The position numbers and the translations under genes are program-made. Below, piece by piece: positions 27,722 through 37,980 of a DNA stretch of 64,000 nt. A model generated the notes under the pieces. That model saw nothing but the letters and a program-made list of their open reading frames with translations. It was not told the origin of the DNA and searched no databases. This stretch comes from JAHJQQ01 sp963737555 (GTDB lineage Bacteria > Pseudomonadota > Gammaproteobacteria > Thiohalobacterales > Thiohalobacteraceae). Location of the stretch: positions 62,001-126,000 of the forward strand of contig CAVTTB010000005.1 of assembly GCA_963737555.1 (NCBI GenBank), written 5' to 3'. How positions within the stretch are numbered: position 1 is the stretch's first letter; every line of letters begins with the position of its first letter.

Positions 27722-27850
27722 AGCCACGGAAAACACGGATAAACATTACCAATAAAAAGCTCGCTAACGTTTTCTTCCGAATTTCGTGGCAGATATGGTT
27801 TGCAGTACTAACCCAAGACCTTGTCTGTGCTTTCCGTGTTATCCGTGGCT
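27722..27850. repeat. Palindromic intergenic element, 129 bp
   Basis: Left arm AGCCACGGAAAACACGGA (27722-27739) and right arm TCCGTGTTATCCGTGGCT (27833-27850) are inverted copies with one mismatch over 18 bases. The interior is AT-rich and non-coding. The arm matches a CCACGGATAACACGGA-type dispersed repeat that I recall from other bacterial genomes. It lies between rfbA and yggX. Confidence 0.65.
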
Positions 27851-27859
27851 AAGTCTTTT

Positions 27860-28127
27860 TCACTGTGGTTTGAAATCCGGCGGCGTCTCTGCGCCATCGC
27901 CGAAGAAGAATTTTTCCATCTGCTCTTCGATGAACTTGCGCGCCTTCGGGATCGACCGGCGACAGGCGATACTCATTGATCAGCATGGTCTGATGACGGA
28001 CCCACAGCTGCCAACCTTCCTTGGAGACATTCTCGAACACGCGTTTACCCAGGTCGCCTGGATAGGTCGGCCGATCCAGACCCTCGGCCTCTTTTTTCAA
28101 TTTCACACACATAACCATACGTGACAT
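27860..28127 (-). CDS. yggX: Fe(2+)-trafficking protein YggX (one frame break)
   Basis: Small protein tied to iron-sulfur cluster protection from oxidation. From the ATG at 28127: MSRMVMCVKLKKEAEGLDRP with the conserved Cys, then LGKRVFENVSKEGWQLWVR and QTMLINEYRLSPVDP. The frame breaks near 27950 and resumes as KARKFIEEQMEKFFFGDG, ending DFKPQ at 27860. The span is three times 89 plus one, so one extra base. The pairing with mutY upstream is the classic mutY-yggX arrangement. Confidence 0.88.
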
Positions 28128-28220
28128 AGCATTCTCCGAAATCTTTGTGATGCGTTGGTTCTGTAAGCGCCGACCTTGCCGGCGAACGGTTTCAACGCGA
28201 GGCAAGCCCGCTCCTACTCT

Positions 28221-29336
28221 CTACTCCATGGACCCGTCTGGGGAACCGTCTGGCAGCGTCTGTTGCAGCCGCTCCAGCAGACGCTGCACCGGCGCGGCCA
28301 GACCGCGGACATTTTCAGTGCGCGTGTTATACCAGACCGTCGGCTGGCCTTCCAACACAGCCTGCGCCCGGTTTTCGCCCAGCTGCACCAGCCAGGGTGT
28401 GATGTCCAGATGAAAGTGGCTGAAGGTATGCCGCACGGCGGGCCAGGCCTCCAGGTGCGCGACGCGCCGGCCCAAGGTCTGCTCACACCACGCACTGATG
28501 CCGCCACTGCCATCCGGCCCATCCGTTTCGGCGGACACGGCGACTTCGGGGAAACTCCACAAGCCACCCCAAATGCCCTGCGGCGGACGCTGCTGCAATA
28601 ATATTTCGCCGCGCTTATTGCGCAGCAGCAGCATATGCGTGGCCCGAACCGGCAGTTCACGGCGCGGCCGCGACGCCGGATAGCGCGTGACCGCAGCGGC
28701 ACTGTACGCCCGGCACTCGGCCATCAGCGGACACTGCGCGCAGCCCGGTCGCGCCCGCGTACACAGCGTCGCGCCCAGATCCATCATCGCCTGGGTGTAA
28801 TCGGCCACGCGTGCGGCCGGTGTGTAGCGTTCCGCGTATTCCCACAGTCGCGCCAGCACCGCCGCCTCGCCCGGCCAGCCGTCTACGGCATGCAAGCGTG
28901 CCAGCACGCGTTTGACGTTGCCATCGAGGATCGCCTGCCGTTGATCGCAGGCCAGCGCGAGAATCGCACCGGCGGTGGAGCGGCCGATACCGGGCAGTGC
29001 CTGCACCGCCTCGAACTCGATCGGGAATTCGCCCGCATACTGATCGCGCACGACCACGGCGGCCTTGTGCAGATTGCGGGCGCGCGCGTAATAGCCCAGA
29101 CCGGACCACAGGTGCAGCACCGCATCGAGGTCGGCATCGGCCAGCGCCGTCACGCTGGGGAAGCGCGCCATGAAGCGTTCGAAATACGGGATGACGGTGG
29201 CGACCTGCGTCTGTTGCAGCATCACCTCGGAGACCCACACACGATAGGGCGTGCGCGCCTGCTGCCAGGGCAAGTCCTTGCGACCATGGCGGTCATACCA
29301 ATCCAGCACCACCGTCGCGAATTGCCGAGGGTTCAT
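28221..29336 (-). CDS. mutY: A/G-specific adenine DNA glycosylase
   Basis: 371 residues from the ATG at 29336 (MNPRQFATVVLDWYD), which overlaps the preceding stop by four bases. It removes adenine mispaired with 8-oxoG. VSEVMLQQTQVATVIPYF has the catalytic Glu, LPGIGRSTAGAILAL is the helix-hairpin-helix, and ILDGNVKRVLARL the catalytic Asp. The 4Fe-4S cluster cysteines are in CTRARPGCAQCPLMAEC, and a C-terminal NUDIX-like domain starts at HMLLLRNKRGEILL. All are intact. Confidence 0.95.
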   Translation of the reverse strand: MNPRQFATVVLDWYDRHGRKDLPWQQARTPYRVWVSEVMLQQTQVATVIPYFERFMARFPSVTALADADLDAVLHLWSGLGYYARARNLHKAAVVVRDQYAGEFPIEFEAVQALPGIGRSTAGAILALACDQRQAILDGNVKRVLARLHAVDGWPGEAAVLARLWEYAERYTPAARVADYTQAMMDLGATLCTRARPGCAQCPLMAECRAYSAAAVTRYPASRPRRELPVRATHMLLLRNKRGEILLQQRPPQGIWGGLWSFPEVAVSAETDGPDGSGGISAWCEQTLGRRVAHLEAWPAVRHTFSHFHLDITPWLVQLGENRAQAVLEGQPTVWYNTRTENVRGLAAPVQRLLERLQQTLPDGSPDGSME

Positions 29337-29908
29337 GGCTGAATATCCACGACCGTTTCCGCCAAGCGCTCCAGATTCGCCACGCTCTTGAGCGTCTCGG
29401 CCTGCAAGGCGCGCTGAATCAACCACGGACCGATGATCGGCGGCACCCAGAAGGCCGGCTCGATCTCGCTGTGGAAACGCATGCGCGTGCCGGTCGGCTC
29501 ATCCCAGAATTGCCAGCGCGCGATGCCATAGCGGAAATCACTGCCGTGCGGAACGATCGCCGCGAGTATCGAACCGTCGGCGAGCACTCCGACATCCTGC
29601 ACCTGCACAATATTTTTACAGAACACACCCACGCAGACATGCGCGTCGATGCGCACCCGCTGCTGCTGTGCGGGTGCGCCCGTCAACACTTCGCTGCGTT
29701 GGATGGAATCGTTGATGCGCGCCAGATTGGGATAATCGGTCAGCAATACGCGCAGCCGTTCCACCGGGGCGTTGAAACGCGCGTCGATGTCGACGGCATA
29801 GCGCTGATCGACGCGCCCGACGCCGACCTGCAACACCTCGCCGGCCCACACCACGCCCGCACCGAACAGAGCTAGAAACAGCCAGTGAATCAGAATGCGT
29901 ATGCTCAC
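29333..29908 (-). CDS. Exported SRPBCC (START-like) protein
   Basis: 191 residues with a signal peptide (residues 1-22, IHWLFLALFGAGVVWA). The body reads as a SRPBCC/polyketide cyclase fold: YAVDIDARFNAPVERLRVLL, LTDYPNLARINDSI, and the C-terminal helix WLIQRALQAETLKSVANLE. Such domains bind hydrophobic ligands. A periplasmic START-like protein translated in overlap with AsmA (start) and MutY (stop) may share AsmA's envelope-lipid role; this is inference. Confidence 0.75.
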   Translation of the reverse strand: MSIRILIHWLFLALFGAGVVWAGEVLQVGVGRVDQRYAVDIDARFNAPVERLRVLLTDYPNLARINDSIQRSEVLTGAPAQQQRVRIDAHVCVGVFCKNIVQVQDVGVLADGSILAAIVPHGSDFRYGIARWQFWDEPTGTRMRFHSEIEPAFWVPPIIGPWLIQRALQAETLKSVANLERLAETVVDIQP

Positions 29909-32056
29909 CGGCCGAACAAGCCTTTCAGGGTGTCGCTGTCGAGTTTGTCTTCGAGTTGCTTCTGCAGCTGTTTTTTCGCTTCCTGTTTCAGCACCTGCTG
30001 CAGATCCACGCTGACTTTGGGTTTGGCAAAGGGGCCGGTGATTTGTACGGGGATCGGTCGTCCGGTCAACTCGCCTTTACCTTCCAGACTGTCGACCAAG
30101 GTCGCATTGATGCGGTAATCGAGCAGCTGCGTCACCAGATTCGCCGTGCCGGCACCTTGCACCTGCAGCAGCGGTGACTTGCCGACCAGATCGGGATTGT
30201 TCACCACGCCGTTGGTCACGGTCGCCGTACCCGTCACGGCGGAAAACTCGGTCTGATTGGAGACGCCTGCCGCCTGCGGTTTGCCGCGCAACAGTCGCAT
30301 AGGCCTGGCGGATCTCACCGAGCACATCCATACCCTTGATGACACCGTCGGTGAAGGCAAAGCGCGCGTTACCGTTGAGTGTCTTGCGGATCGCCGGCGT
30401 GCGATTACCGATGGCGGTGAGCTTGAGCGCCACATCGGCCGTACCGGTGACCTTGGCCTCGCCGAGCATATCCTTGAGCAGCGGCTCGGCCTGTACGCCA
30501 GCGACCTTTTCATCCAGCGCGATACGCGGTTGCTTGCCGCGTACGTCGACACGGATATTGCCGGTGTAAGTGCCTTGGTACAGATTGGCGCGCGCCGGAA
30601 AGACCTGCACCAGACCGTCCTTGGCCGACACGCTGATCTTGACGTCGCTGCTGCGCAGTTGGTACGCCTTCAACACGCCGATGCTTAAATGACCGTTGAG
30701 ATTGAGTGCGCGCAGCATCTCGACAGGGAACACGCCAGCCTCCGCCTTCTGTTTGTTCTTGGCATTAGCGTTGGCCTGCTGCCCCCCCGATTTCGCTTTG
30801 GGTTTCGCCTTGGATTGCGCATCCGTTGCGGCGGGCTTATCGGCGGCACCATCCGCGTCCGCAGCGGCCGCAGACTCGGGTTGGCGCGGCGGCAGGTAAC
30901 GATCCAGATCGATATTATCCAACGCCAGATTGAAATCGACCGCCGGCTTGGTGAAGTTTTTAATCCCGAGCGTGCCGGTCAAGGTGCTGTCATCCAAGCG
31001 CAGTTTCAGCTTGGACAGTTGCATGGCCGTCGCTGTCGCCTGGAAATCGAAGCCGGCCTCGATGTTCTCCAGCACCTTGCGATCACTGGTCTCCGGCAGC
31101 GGCTGACCCAAGGCCTGCAACAGGCTGCGCGGGCTGCCGCGATCCACACTCAGCACGCCGTTGTAGCGCGGCGCCGCTCCGCCGATTCCCGCACCCTGGA
31201 TGCGCCCGCGCAGGGTCAGATCCAGCATGTTCAGGATCAGGCCGTTGAGATCGAGGCTGCCTTTGTCGACGTCGTACAGCATTTGTGCGACCAACTTGGC
31301 GTCCAGGCGCCCAGCGGGGAGATTTTTGCCCTTTGCCGAGATATTCAGTTTGAGATCGCGCCCCACGATGCGTTTGAAGGCCCGCGTCGGCGTGACTTGA
31401 CCGCTCACGGTAATGGCAGACTCAATCACCGGCACACCAGCCTTGGCGACAAATTCAAGGCTGACATCAATCGGCTGATCCGGTCGGATCGCCCCCGACT
31501 GCAAATTAAGTTGTTCGATGGATTGCTGCGTACCCGCCGCGTGATCTTCCCAGAGCAGCCGGGCATTGCGCACCTGTACGCCGCCAATGGCGAAGGCCGT
31601 GGCAACATCCGTACTGGACGGCCGCTTATCCTGCGCTTTGGCAGGTGCTGCCGGCTTGATCAAATCATCCCAGTTGCTGCGGCCGTCTTTAGCCCTGGCC
31701 AGATGGATCGCCAGCCCGTCCAGCACCACGGTGGACATCTCCACCTCTTTGCGCAGCAGCGGCAGCAGTTTCACCCGTGCCTGCACGGCGGCGATCTCGG
31801 CAAACGGCTGCGTGCCGAATCCGGCGGCGTTGGCCAGACGCACGTCCGCGATTTCCACCCCCAACCAGGGGAACACCGACCAACCGATATCGCCGGCGAT
31901 GACCAGTTCCCGCCCAGTCTTGTCCTTGACCAGCGCCCCGATACGGTCGCGCACCATGCCGGGATCGATCAACCGCGGCAGGATCAACGTGGCCGCGGCG
32001 ATCAAGATCACCAGCGCGACCAGCAAGATCCCCACGGAGCGGAATGCGGATTTCAT
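29905..32056 (-). CDS. AsmA family protein (one frame break)
   Basis: Inner-membrane-anchored periplasmic protein of about 717 residues. N-terminal helix VGILLVALVILIAAATLIL, then AsmA-typical GRELVIAGDIGWSVFPWLGV and RSNWDDLI. A Lys/Gln/Ala-rich linker near residues 395-430 precedes the C-terminal AsmA_2 domain. The frame breaks near 30300 after LGEIRQAYA and resumes with AAGVSNQTEFSAVTGTATV, ending LDSDTLKGLFGR. Length three times 717 plus one fits one extra base. It overlaps the SRPBCC gene by four bases. Confidence 0.85.
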
Positions 32057-32328
32057 TCTACGAGTCCTTCATTTCGGGTGAATTCAGTGGCCTAACCCAT
32101 CTGGCGCGCACCAGTATAAACCATCGGTGCCGGCTGCCACGTTCAGCGCTGCCAGTAAGTTGTCACGCCGCAGAACGATTAGCTGCCCCTACCCTTGCAT
32201 TCCCCCGCGCGCAGGGCTATTGAACATATAAGGCAGGCACGCTTTCCCAACCATCGCTGCAAGCTTGGGGTCCGCCAAGCGCTGCAGTCAGTCGCCTGTC
32301 TCTGCACGCCTGACAAAGGAGTACGCTC

Positions 32329-32826
32329 ATGCAACAAAATTGTGTGGTAGTGGCCGGTGGCGCACGCGCGCGTTTTTTTACCCTCGAAGAGGTCGAATTT
32401 CCGGAAATGCAATCCGGACCCAATCTGTGCGAAGTCAACGATCTGGTGAACCCCGAGCAAGAGGCCCAGGGTAACGAGTTGTGGAGCAACAGCAAATCCG
32501 GGGGCAATCGCGGCAATGCGGGGGGTGGCACGCATGGCTATGACGATCACCGCGCCCAGCACGAAGACGAATACGAGCGGCGCTTCGCCCGCAACATTGC
32601 CCGCGAGGCCGCGCGCTTGATCGAACAGAGCAGCACCCGACAGTTGGTGCTGGTGGCGCAAAAGCGCATATTGGGCTTTCTGCGCAACGAACTGAATACG
32701 CTCAGCAAGGCCGGCGTCGAGATCCGCGAACTGGCCAAGGATCTATCCAAGCTGTCCCCGTTGGAATTACACGAACATCTGGCGCGAGAACGCCTGATCC
32801 CGCAACGCCGATCGCCGGCACTCTAA
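32329..32826 (+). CDS. Host attachment protein family (baeRF-like)
   Basis: 165 residues. AAAGGAG precedes the ATG by nine bases. The opening CVVVAGGARARFFTLEE, the central HEDEYERRFARNIAREAARL and LVLVAQKRILGFLRNEL match the protein family annotated as required for attachment to host cells, from memory of Agrobacterium; the fold is related to release factor-like domains. A Gly/Asn/Asp-rich loop lies near residues 55-75. Its real role in a free-living bacterium is unclear. Confidence 0.75.
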   Translation: MQQNCVVVAGGARARFFTLEEVEFPEMQSGPNLCEVNDLVNPEQEAQGNELWSNSKSGGNRGNAGGGTHGYDDHRAQHEDEYERRFARNIAREAARLIEQSSTRQLVLVAQKRILGFLRNELNTLSKAGVEIRELAKDLSKLSPLELHEHLARERLIPQRRSPAL

Positions 32827-32837
32827 CAAGACGCGCG

Positions 32838-32888
32838 CACCGGGCGCTGCCGGCCTACCCATGCAGAGTAGGCCGGCAGCGCCCGGTG
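32838..32888 (+). terminator. 20-bp perfect hairpin after the host-attachment gene
   Basis: CACCGGGCGCTGCCGGCCTA (32838-32857) pairs perfectly with 32869-32888 around an 11-base loop, 12 bases after the stop. A T run is weak (TCGTTTCTG), so this may be a strong hairpin terminator or RNA-stabilising structure. Confidence 0.65.
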
Positions 32889-32928
32889 TCGTTTCTGTGC
32901 AGTGAAATATCGCAGCGGACAATTGAAG

Positions 32929-33002
32929 TGGAGCGGGTGATGGGAATCGAACCCACGCTAGTAGCTTGGGAAGCTACAGTTCTGCCATTGAACTACACCC
33001 GC
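32929..33002 (-). tRNA. tRNA-Gly(CCC), CCA encoded
   Basis: Minus strand. Acceptor GCGGGTG pairs with CACCCGC, D arm TAGTTCAATGGCAGAAC, anticodon stem GTAGC/GCTAC with loop TTCCCAA (anticodon CCC), and T arm GTGGG-TTCGATT-CCCAT. It resembles E. coli glyU. CCA encoded; length 74. Confidence 0.93.
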
Positions 33003-33276
33003 CAATGGCAGCGATTCTAGAAGGTCTCCCGGCCGGTTACCAGCCGACAGACCGTATAACTGCCTGATTGACGGACACCCATACCAAGGCAATATACAAA
33101 CCCTCTAATGATACAAGCGCACCCTCTGACCCCTGTCTTCTTATCGAATCAGCGATAGGCCAGACGCTGCCGCGTGCGTACCTGGGATAGACCCGCCAGG
33201 GTTCCCGTGCAACTCGACGGGGATAATGCCCTCGGTCTGCTCCCGCATGCTCCTCCCGCGCCGCGCTGCCGGTGTT

Positions 33277-33304
33277 TTGATGTAGAATCCCGGTCAGCTA
33301 TAAA
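33277..33304 (+). promoter_or_regulatory. Candidate sigma-70 promoter for thiSG
   Basis: TTGATG (33277-33282), a 16-base spacer, then TATAAA (33299-33304), about 75 bases before thiS. I looked for a TPP riboswitch in 33003-33377 and saw neither the CTGAGA nor the ACCTGAT-type core. The rest of this 375-base gap shows nothing recognisable. Confidence 0.4.
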
Positions 33305-33377
33305 ATCCCGGGCACATGCTCGCACGACTCGATTCCGCCCCAGACTGCCGCACCCATTCGCCATGATGCCCAACATG

Positions 33378-33578
33378 ATGCAACTTATTGTCAACGGAGA
33401 ACCCCGCGAGGTCAGCGCCGGCCTGACGGCCGCGCAACTGGTGGATCTGCTGGAACTCGGCGGCCGTCGCCTGGCCATGGAAATCAACCGCGAGATCCTG
33501 CCGCGCAGCCAATTTACAGAGCATGCGCTGTGCGAAGGCGACAGGATCGAAATCGTACAAGCTATTGGTGGAGGTTAA
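33378..33578 (+). CDS. thiS: Sulfur carrier protein ThiS
   Basis: 66 residues from the ATG at 33378 (MQLIVNGEPREV), the usual family length; in-frame upstream ATGs at 33363, 33366 and 33375 would only add five residues or fewer. Ubiquitin-like fold with LTAAQLVDLLELGG and the C-terminal QAIGGG, whose last two Gly are adenylated and thiocarboxylated for thiazole synthesis. thiG follows after six bases. Confidence 0.93.
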   Translation: MQLIVNGEPREVSAGLTAAQLVDLLELGGRRLAMEINREILPRSQFTEHALCEGDRIEIVQAIGGG

Positions 33579-33584
33579 GACCCG

Positions 33585-34395
33585 ATGTCGACTGTAATGA
33601 AACCCACGACCGCGAACGACGACGGCCTGCTGATCGCGGGGCGCCTGTATACATCGCGCCTGCTGGTCGGCACCGGCAAGTACAAGGACATGGACGAGAC
33701 CAAACGTTCGGTCGAGGCCAGCGGCGCGGAGATCATCACCGTCGCCATTCGCCGCACCAACCTCGGCCAGGACCCGAAGCAGCCGAATCTGCTCGACACG
33801 CTGCCGATGTCGAAATACACCTATCTGCCCAACACCGCCGGCTGCTATACCGCCGACGATGCCGTGCGCACCTGCCGGCTGGCGCGCGAACTGCTCGACG
33901 GCCACGATCTGGTCAAGCTCGAAGTGCTCGGCGATGAGAAGACGCTGTTCCCCGACATCATCCAAACACTCGCCGCCGCCGAAACGCTGATCAAGGATGG
34001 TTTCAAGGTGATGGTCTACACCAACGATGATCCGATCATCGCCAAGCGCTTCGAGGACATGGGCTGCGTCGCGGTGATGCCGCTGGCCGCGCCGATCGGT
34101 TCGGGCTTAGGGATACGCAATCCCTACAACATCCTCACCATCGTCGAGAACGCCAAGCGTGCCGATCCTGGTCGATGCCGGTGTCGGCACGGCCTCGGAC
34201 GCGGCCATTGCGATGGAACTCGGCTGTGGTGGCGTGCTGATGAACACCGCGATTGCCGGCGCGAAAGATCCCGTGCTGATGGCCTCGGCGATGAAGAAGG
34301 CCATCGAGGCCGGCCGCGAGGCGTTCCTCGCCGGACGCATCCCGCGCAAGCGTTTCGCCAGCGCGTCATCGCCGATCGACGGTACGTTTTTCTGA
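33585..34395 (+). CDS. thiG: Thiazole synthase ThiG (one frame break)
   Basis: TIM-barrel enzyme forming the thiazole phosphate of thiamine from DXP, ThiS-thiocarboxylate and dehydroglycine. IAGRLYTSRLLVGTGKYKD, RRTNLGQDPKQPNLLD, the Schiff-base Lys region KLEVLGDEKTLFPD and AAPIGSGLGIRNPYNI are present. The frame breaks near 34157 after VENAK and resumes VPILVDAGVGTASDAAIAME, ending FASASSPIDGTFF. The span is three times 270 plus one, fitting one extra base. Confidence 0.92.
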
Positions 34396-34586
34396 TCCGA
34401 TGGCATAGACATGTCTGTAGTTCATCAACCGCGGTCGCTCACAATCGCTGCCGCGCAACGACAAACTACCGCTCATCAAGGCGAGATTGAAGCGCTGCTC
34501 AATCTGCATCTCTGCGCCGTCGCCCACCACACGCATTAAACTCTGCGCGTACTCACCACCACCGTAACCCGGGACAGAATGCGACT

Positions 34587-35276
34587 ATGTCATCCACTGT
34601 AGAAAAACTCCGCCACGTGCGCTCCTTCGTGCGCCGCGAGGGGCGTATCACGCATTCGCAACAACGGGCGCTGGATGAGCTGTTGCCGCGTTTTGACATA
34701 CCGCTCGACGGCACCCTGGATCTGGATGCCGCGTTCGGCCGTAGCGCGCCACGCACCTTGGAAATCGGCTTCGGCAACGGCGCGAGCCTGGCGAAGATGG
34801 CCAGCGTCGCGCCTGAACAGGACTTCCTCGGCATCGAAGTGCATCGCCCGGGCGTCGGCCATCTGTTGTTGGAAATCGAACGCTACATGCTCGGCAATGT
34901 GCGCGTCATCTGCGCCGATGCCGTGGAAGTACTGCAACAGCATCTTGCGCCGGCCAGTCTTGACCGGGTGCTGCTGTACTTCCCCGATCCTTGGCCGAAG
35001 ACACGCCATCATAAACGCCGCATTCTGCAACCGGCCTTCGTCGCACTCATCCATGACCGACTCAAACCGGGCGGCGTGTTCCACATGGCCACCGACTGGC
35101 AACCTTATGCCGAACAGATGCTGGAAGTCATGGAGGTCACGCCCGGATTCCGCAACAACGCTGGTCGAGGCGAATACGCGCCCAAACCCGAGTATCGGCC
35201 CGAAACAAAATTCGAACGCCGCGGCCTGCGGCTCGGACATGGCGTGTGGGATCTGGTGTATGTGCGCGAGGCGTAG
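34587..35276 (+). CDS. trmB: tRNA (guanine-N7-)-methyltransferase
   Basis: 229 residues. Makes m7G46 in tRNA. RSFVRREGRITHSQQRAL near the start, SAM motif LEIGFGNGASLAKMA, GIEVHRPGVGHLL, and the signature LYFPDPWPKTRHHKRRI are all intact; ATDWQPYAEQML and ETKFERRGLRLGHGVWDL close it as in gammaproteobacterial TrmB. The thiG-trmB pairing is common in this class. Confidence 0.95.
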   Translation: MSSTVEKLRHVRSFVRREGRITHSQQRALDELLPRFDIPLDGTLDLDAAFGRSAPRTLEIGFGNGASLAKMASVAPEQDFLGIEVHRPGVGHLLLEIERYMLGNVRVICADAVEVLQQHLAPASLDRVLLYFPDPWPKTRHHKRRILQPAFVALIHDRLKPGGVFHMATDWQPYAEQMLEVMEVTPGFRNNAGRGEYAPKPEYRPETKFERRGLRLGHGVWDLVYVREA

Positions 35277-35353
35277 CTGTAGTCGCGTGCAATGCGCACC
35301 GCGCGCCACACCAGCAATCCATTCAGTTTAGGAAACACTGAATAATTCATACT

Positions 35354-35423
35354 CCGTCATTCCCGCGAAGGCGGGAATCCATGTCATTCAGAGCGCTGGA
35401 TCCCGGCCTGCGTCGGGATGACA
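35354..35423. repeat. REP-like element (ATTCCCGC...GCGGGAAT type)
   Basis: ATTCCCGCGAAGGCGGGAAT at 35359-35378 is a small palindrome, and the block is bounded by GTCAT (35356-35360) and ATGAC (about 35418-35422). It resembles the dRS3/REP-like CGTCATTCCCGCG repeats common in proteobacteria. The remaining intergenic DNA 35277-35583 shows nothing else clear. Confidence 0.6.
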
Positions 35424-35583
35424 AATAAATCAGAGGTTCCTTTATTGATTCTGCATTGACGTTTATCAACACACACGTCCAGTCATTTTTCTGTCGCGCC
35501 TAAAGCGCGATCCGCATCACACAGTCGGCACGCTTACTTGATAAAGTTGCGCCTCTCCAAAAACTGGCATGAGGTGATTTGCC

Positions 35584-36214
35584 ATGAAACACACTACCGC
35601 TACCCCGCTTCGCACCTGGATGTTCGCCGCCCTGCTCGGCACGCTTGTTAGTGCGCCCACGTTAGCCAAACCATCCAGCAGCACAACTCAAGCCACGCTT
35701 GACGCCACCGAGGCCGCCGGCCTGACCTTCATGCGCGAGGAGGAAAAACTCGCGCGCGATGTGTATCAGTATTTGTATCCACTGTGGAATGCCACGCTGT
35801 TCGACAACATCAGCCAGTCCGAACAGGTACACTTCGAGGCCGTGGGTGATCTGCTCGAGCGTTACCGGCTGAGCGATCCGGCCACACCGGATGTGCCGGG
35901 TAATTTCCAGGATCCGGAACTGCAAACGCTGTATGACCAGCTCGTCGCGAACGGCAGCACCTCCGCACTTGCCGCCTTGCGTGTCGGTGCGCTCATCGAA
36001 GAAACGGATATGGTGGATCTCGCCGATGCCATCGAGGCCACGGATCAGCCGGACATCCTCAAGGTCTACAAGAATCTGCTGCGCGGCTCACGCAATCATC
36101 TGCGCAGTTTCGTCGCTGCCATCGAAGCGATGGGCATCCCCTATGTGGCGCAGATGCTGACCGCAGGATCAGGTCGATGCGATTGTCGATACGCCGATGG
36201 AACGCGGCAAATAA
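35584..36214 (+). CDS. DUF2202 ferritin-like exported protein (one frame break)
   Basis: About 210 residues with a signal peptide (residues 1-28, ending SAPTLA). The DUF2202 domain is helical and ferritin-like, with EEEKLARDVYQYLY near residue 51, SEQVHFEAVGDLLERY, EETDMVDLADAIEAT and SRNHLRSFVAAIEAMG; the Glu and His pairs could bind metal. The frame breaks near 36166 (GCAGGATCAG) and the true end is DQVDAIVDTPMERGK with stop at 36212-36214. One extra base explains it. Function unknown. Confidence 0.8.
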
Positions 36215-36285
36215 ACGGGTAAGGACCGACCTGTAGCTGCGCTCATGGCGGCGAGCATTGCAGCCATGATCGCAGCTATATGGAT

Positions 36286-37750
36286 TCACATCAGGCTCGC
36301 GTTGAGCCACAAATGCACCCAGATACTCGCGGCATAACCCAGCGCGATTGCCGGTGACCATTTGAGGTGGTTGAAAAACGTGTAGTAACCACGCGCCTGC
36401 CCCATCAGCGCCACACCGGCGGCCGACCCGATGGACAACAGACTGCCACCCACACCGGCGGTCAGCGTCACCAGCAACCACTGGCCTGTCGACATCTCTG
36501 GGTTCATGGCCAGCACGGCAAACATCACCGGAATGTTGTCGACCACGGCCGAGAGAAAACCCACCAGCACGTTGGCCTTCGTCGGCCCTAAATCGGTGTA
36601 GATAAGCTCGGACACCACCGTCAGATAGCCGAGCGCACCCAGCCCGCCCACGCATAAAATCACGCCGTAGAAAAACAGCAGGGTATCCCACTCGGCGCGC
36701 TTCATGCTGACAAAAATGTCGAAGGGTTTATGCCGTGGTTTGTAATGATCGAGCAGCTTGCCGTCGATCTTGTTTTCACCCACATCCAACATTTCCGGAC
36801 CGGCGATATGCGCGGCCATGCCGCTGACTTCATCACGCCGCAGGAAATACCCGTAGATCTTCAATACGCCAAGCCCGGTCATCATGCCGAGCATCGGCGG
36901 AAGATGCAGAAAATTGTGGAACGCGACTGCCGTGGCGATGGTGCCGATGAACAGAGCCAACCACCACCAGCGCGCCCTTGCGCAGAGTAGGCTGCTCGTT
37001 GAGTGCGGGCGGCCGCATCCGCGGCACGGCCAGCGACATCAGCGCGGCAGGCACGAACCAGTTGACCAGCGAGGGGATAAACAAGGCGAAGAAGCCACCG
37101 AAAGGAACGATGCCTTTCTGCCAGACCATCAGGGTCGTGATATCGCCGAACGGGCTGAAGGCGCCACCCGCATTGGCGGCCACGACGATATTGATGCAGG
37201 CGACACCGACGAACTTCGGGCTGTCACGCCCCACGGCCAGTACCACCGCACCCATCACCAGCGCCGTGGTCAGATTGTCCGCCACCGGCGAGATGCAGAA
37301 GGCCAGCAGCCCGGTTACCCAGAACAGCGCGCGAAACGACAGGCCACGCGACACCAACCAGGCGCGCAGGGCATCGAACACCCGGCGCTCCTCCAGCGTA
37401 TTGATGTAGGTCATCGCCGCCAGCAGGAACAACAGCAGTTCGACGAACTCAAGCAGGTTGTGACCGAGCAGCGCGCGCGGTGTCGTGTGATCACCGTGCG
37501 CGCCATACGCCAACGCCACCAGAATCCAGACCATGCCGGCCGCGACCAACACCGGTTTGGACTTGCGCAGATGCAGGAATTCTTCAAGGATCACGAACGC
37601 GTAGGCCAACACAAATATCGCCAGCGCAAGCATCGCATATTTCGTGTCGGTGAGATTCAAGGCCACAGCACCGCCAGTCGATGCGACGGCAAGCCCGGGG
37701 AGCAGCACCAGAAGCGGCACGCCATAGCGCACCCTGTTTAAGACGTGCAT
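36286..37750 (-). CDS. nhaD: Na+/H+ antiporter NhaD type (one frame break)
   Basis: Polytopic antiporter of the ArsB/NhaD superfamily, about 488 residues. GGAGG precedes the ATG at 37750. ISPVADNLTTALVMGAVVLA and NAGGAFSPFGDITTLMVWQ are the first-half signature, and SAVVDNIPVMFAVL plus SIGSAAGVALMGQARG the second-half equivalent. The frame breaks near 36965 in a GGTGGTGGTTGG stretch and resumes LALFIGTIATAV; length fits one extra base. It would handle Na+ in saline or alkaline conditions. Confidence 0.86.
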
Positions 37751-37980
37751 GCAACCTCCAGCAGTACAGGTGTATCGGTTCGTTAATTAACTGCCGCACT
37801 GTACAGCAGGTCGCCACTATCGGGAACGAAGGGGGCGGTATGCGCCTCCTGCGCATGAAACTGCGTGCCGTGTTACGCACCTGCAACCATGGATTGTCGA
37901 TCTTCGTGGGTAGTCTGCTCGCCTAGCTGTGCACGGGCAGGATGAAGGGCATCCTTGCGCGTCCGGAAAAAATACTGCTC

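Noticed and set aside
30689..32095. 468-residue plus-strand reading frame
   Set aside because: Antisense shadow of the AsmA gene; no recognisable motif.
33003..33377. TPP riboswitch ahead of thiS
   Set aside because: Core sequence elements were looked for and not seen.
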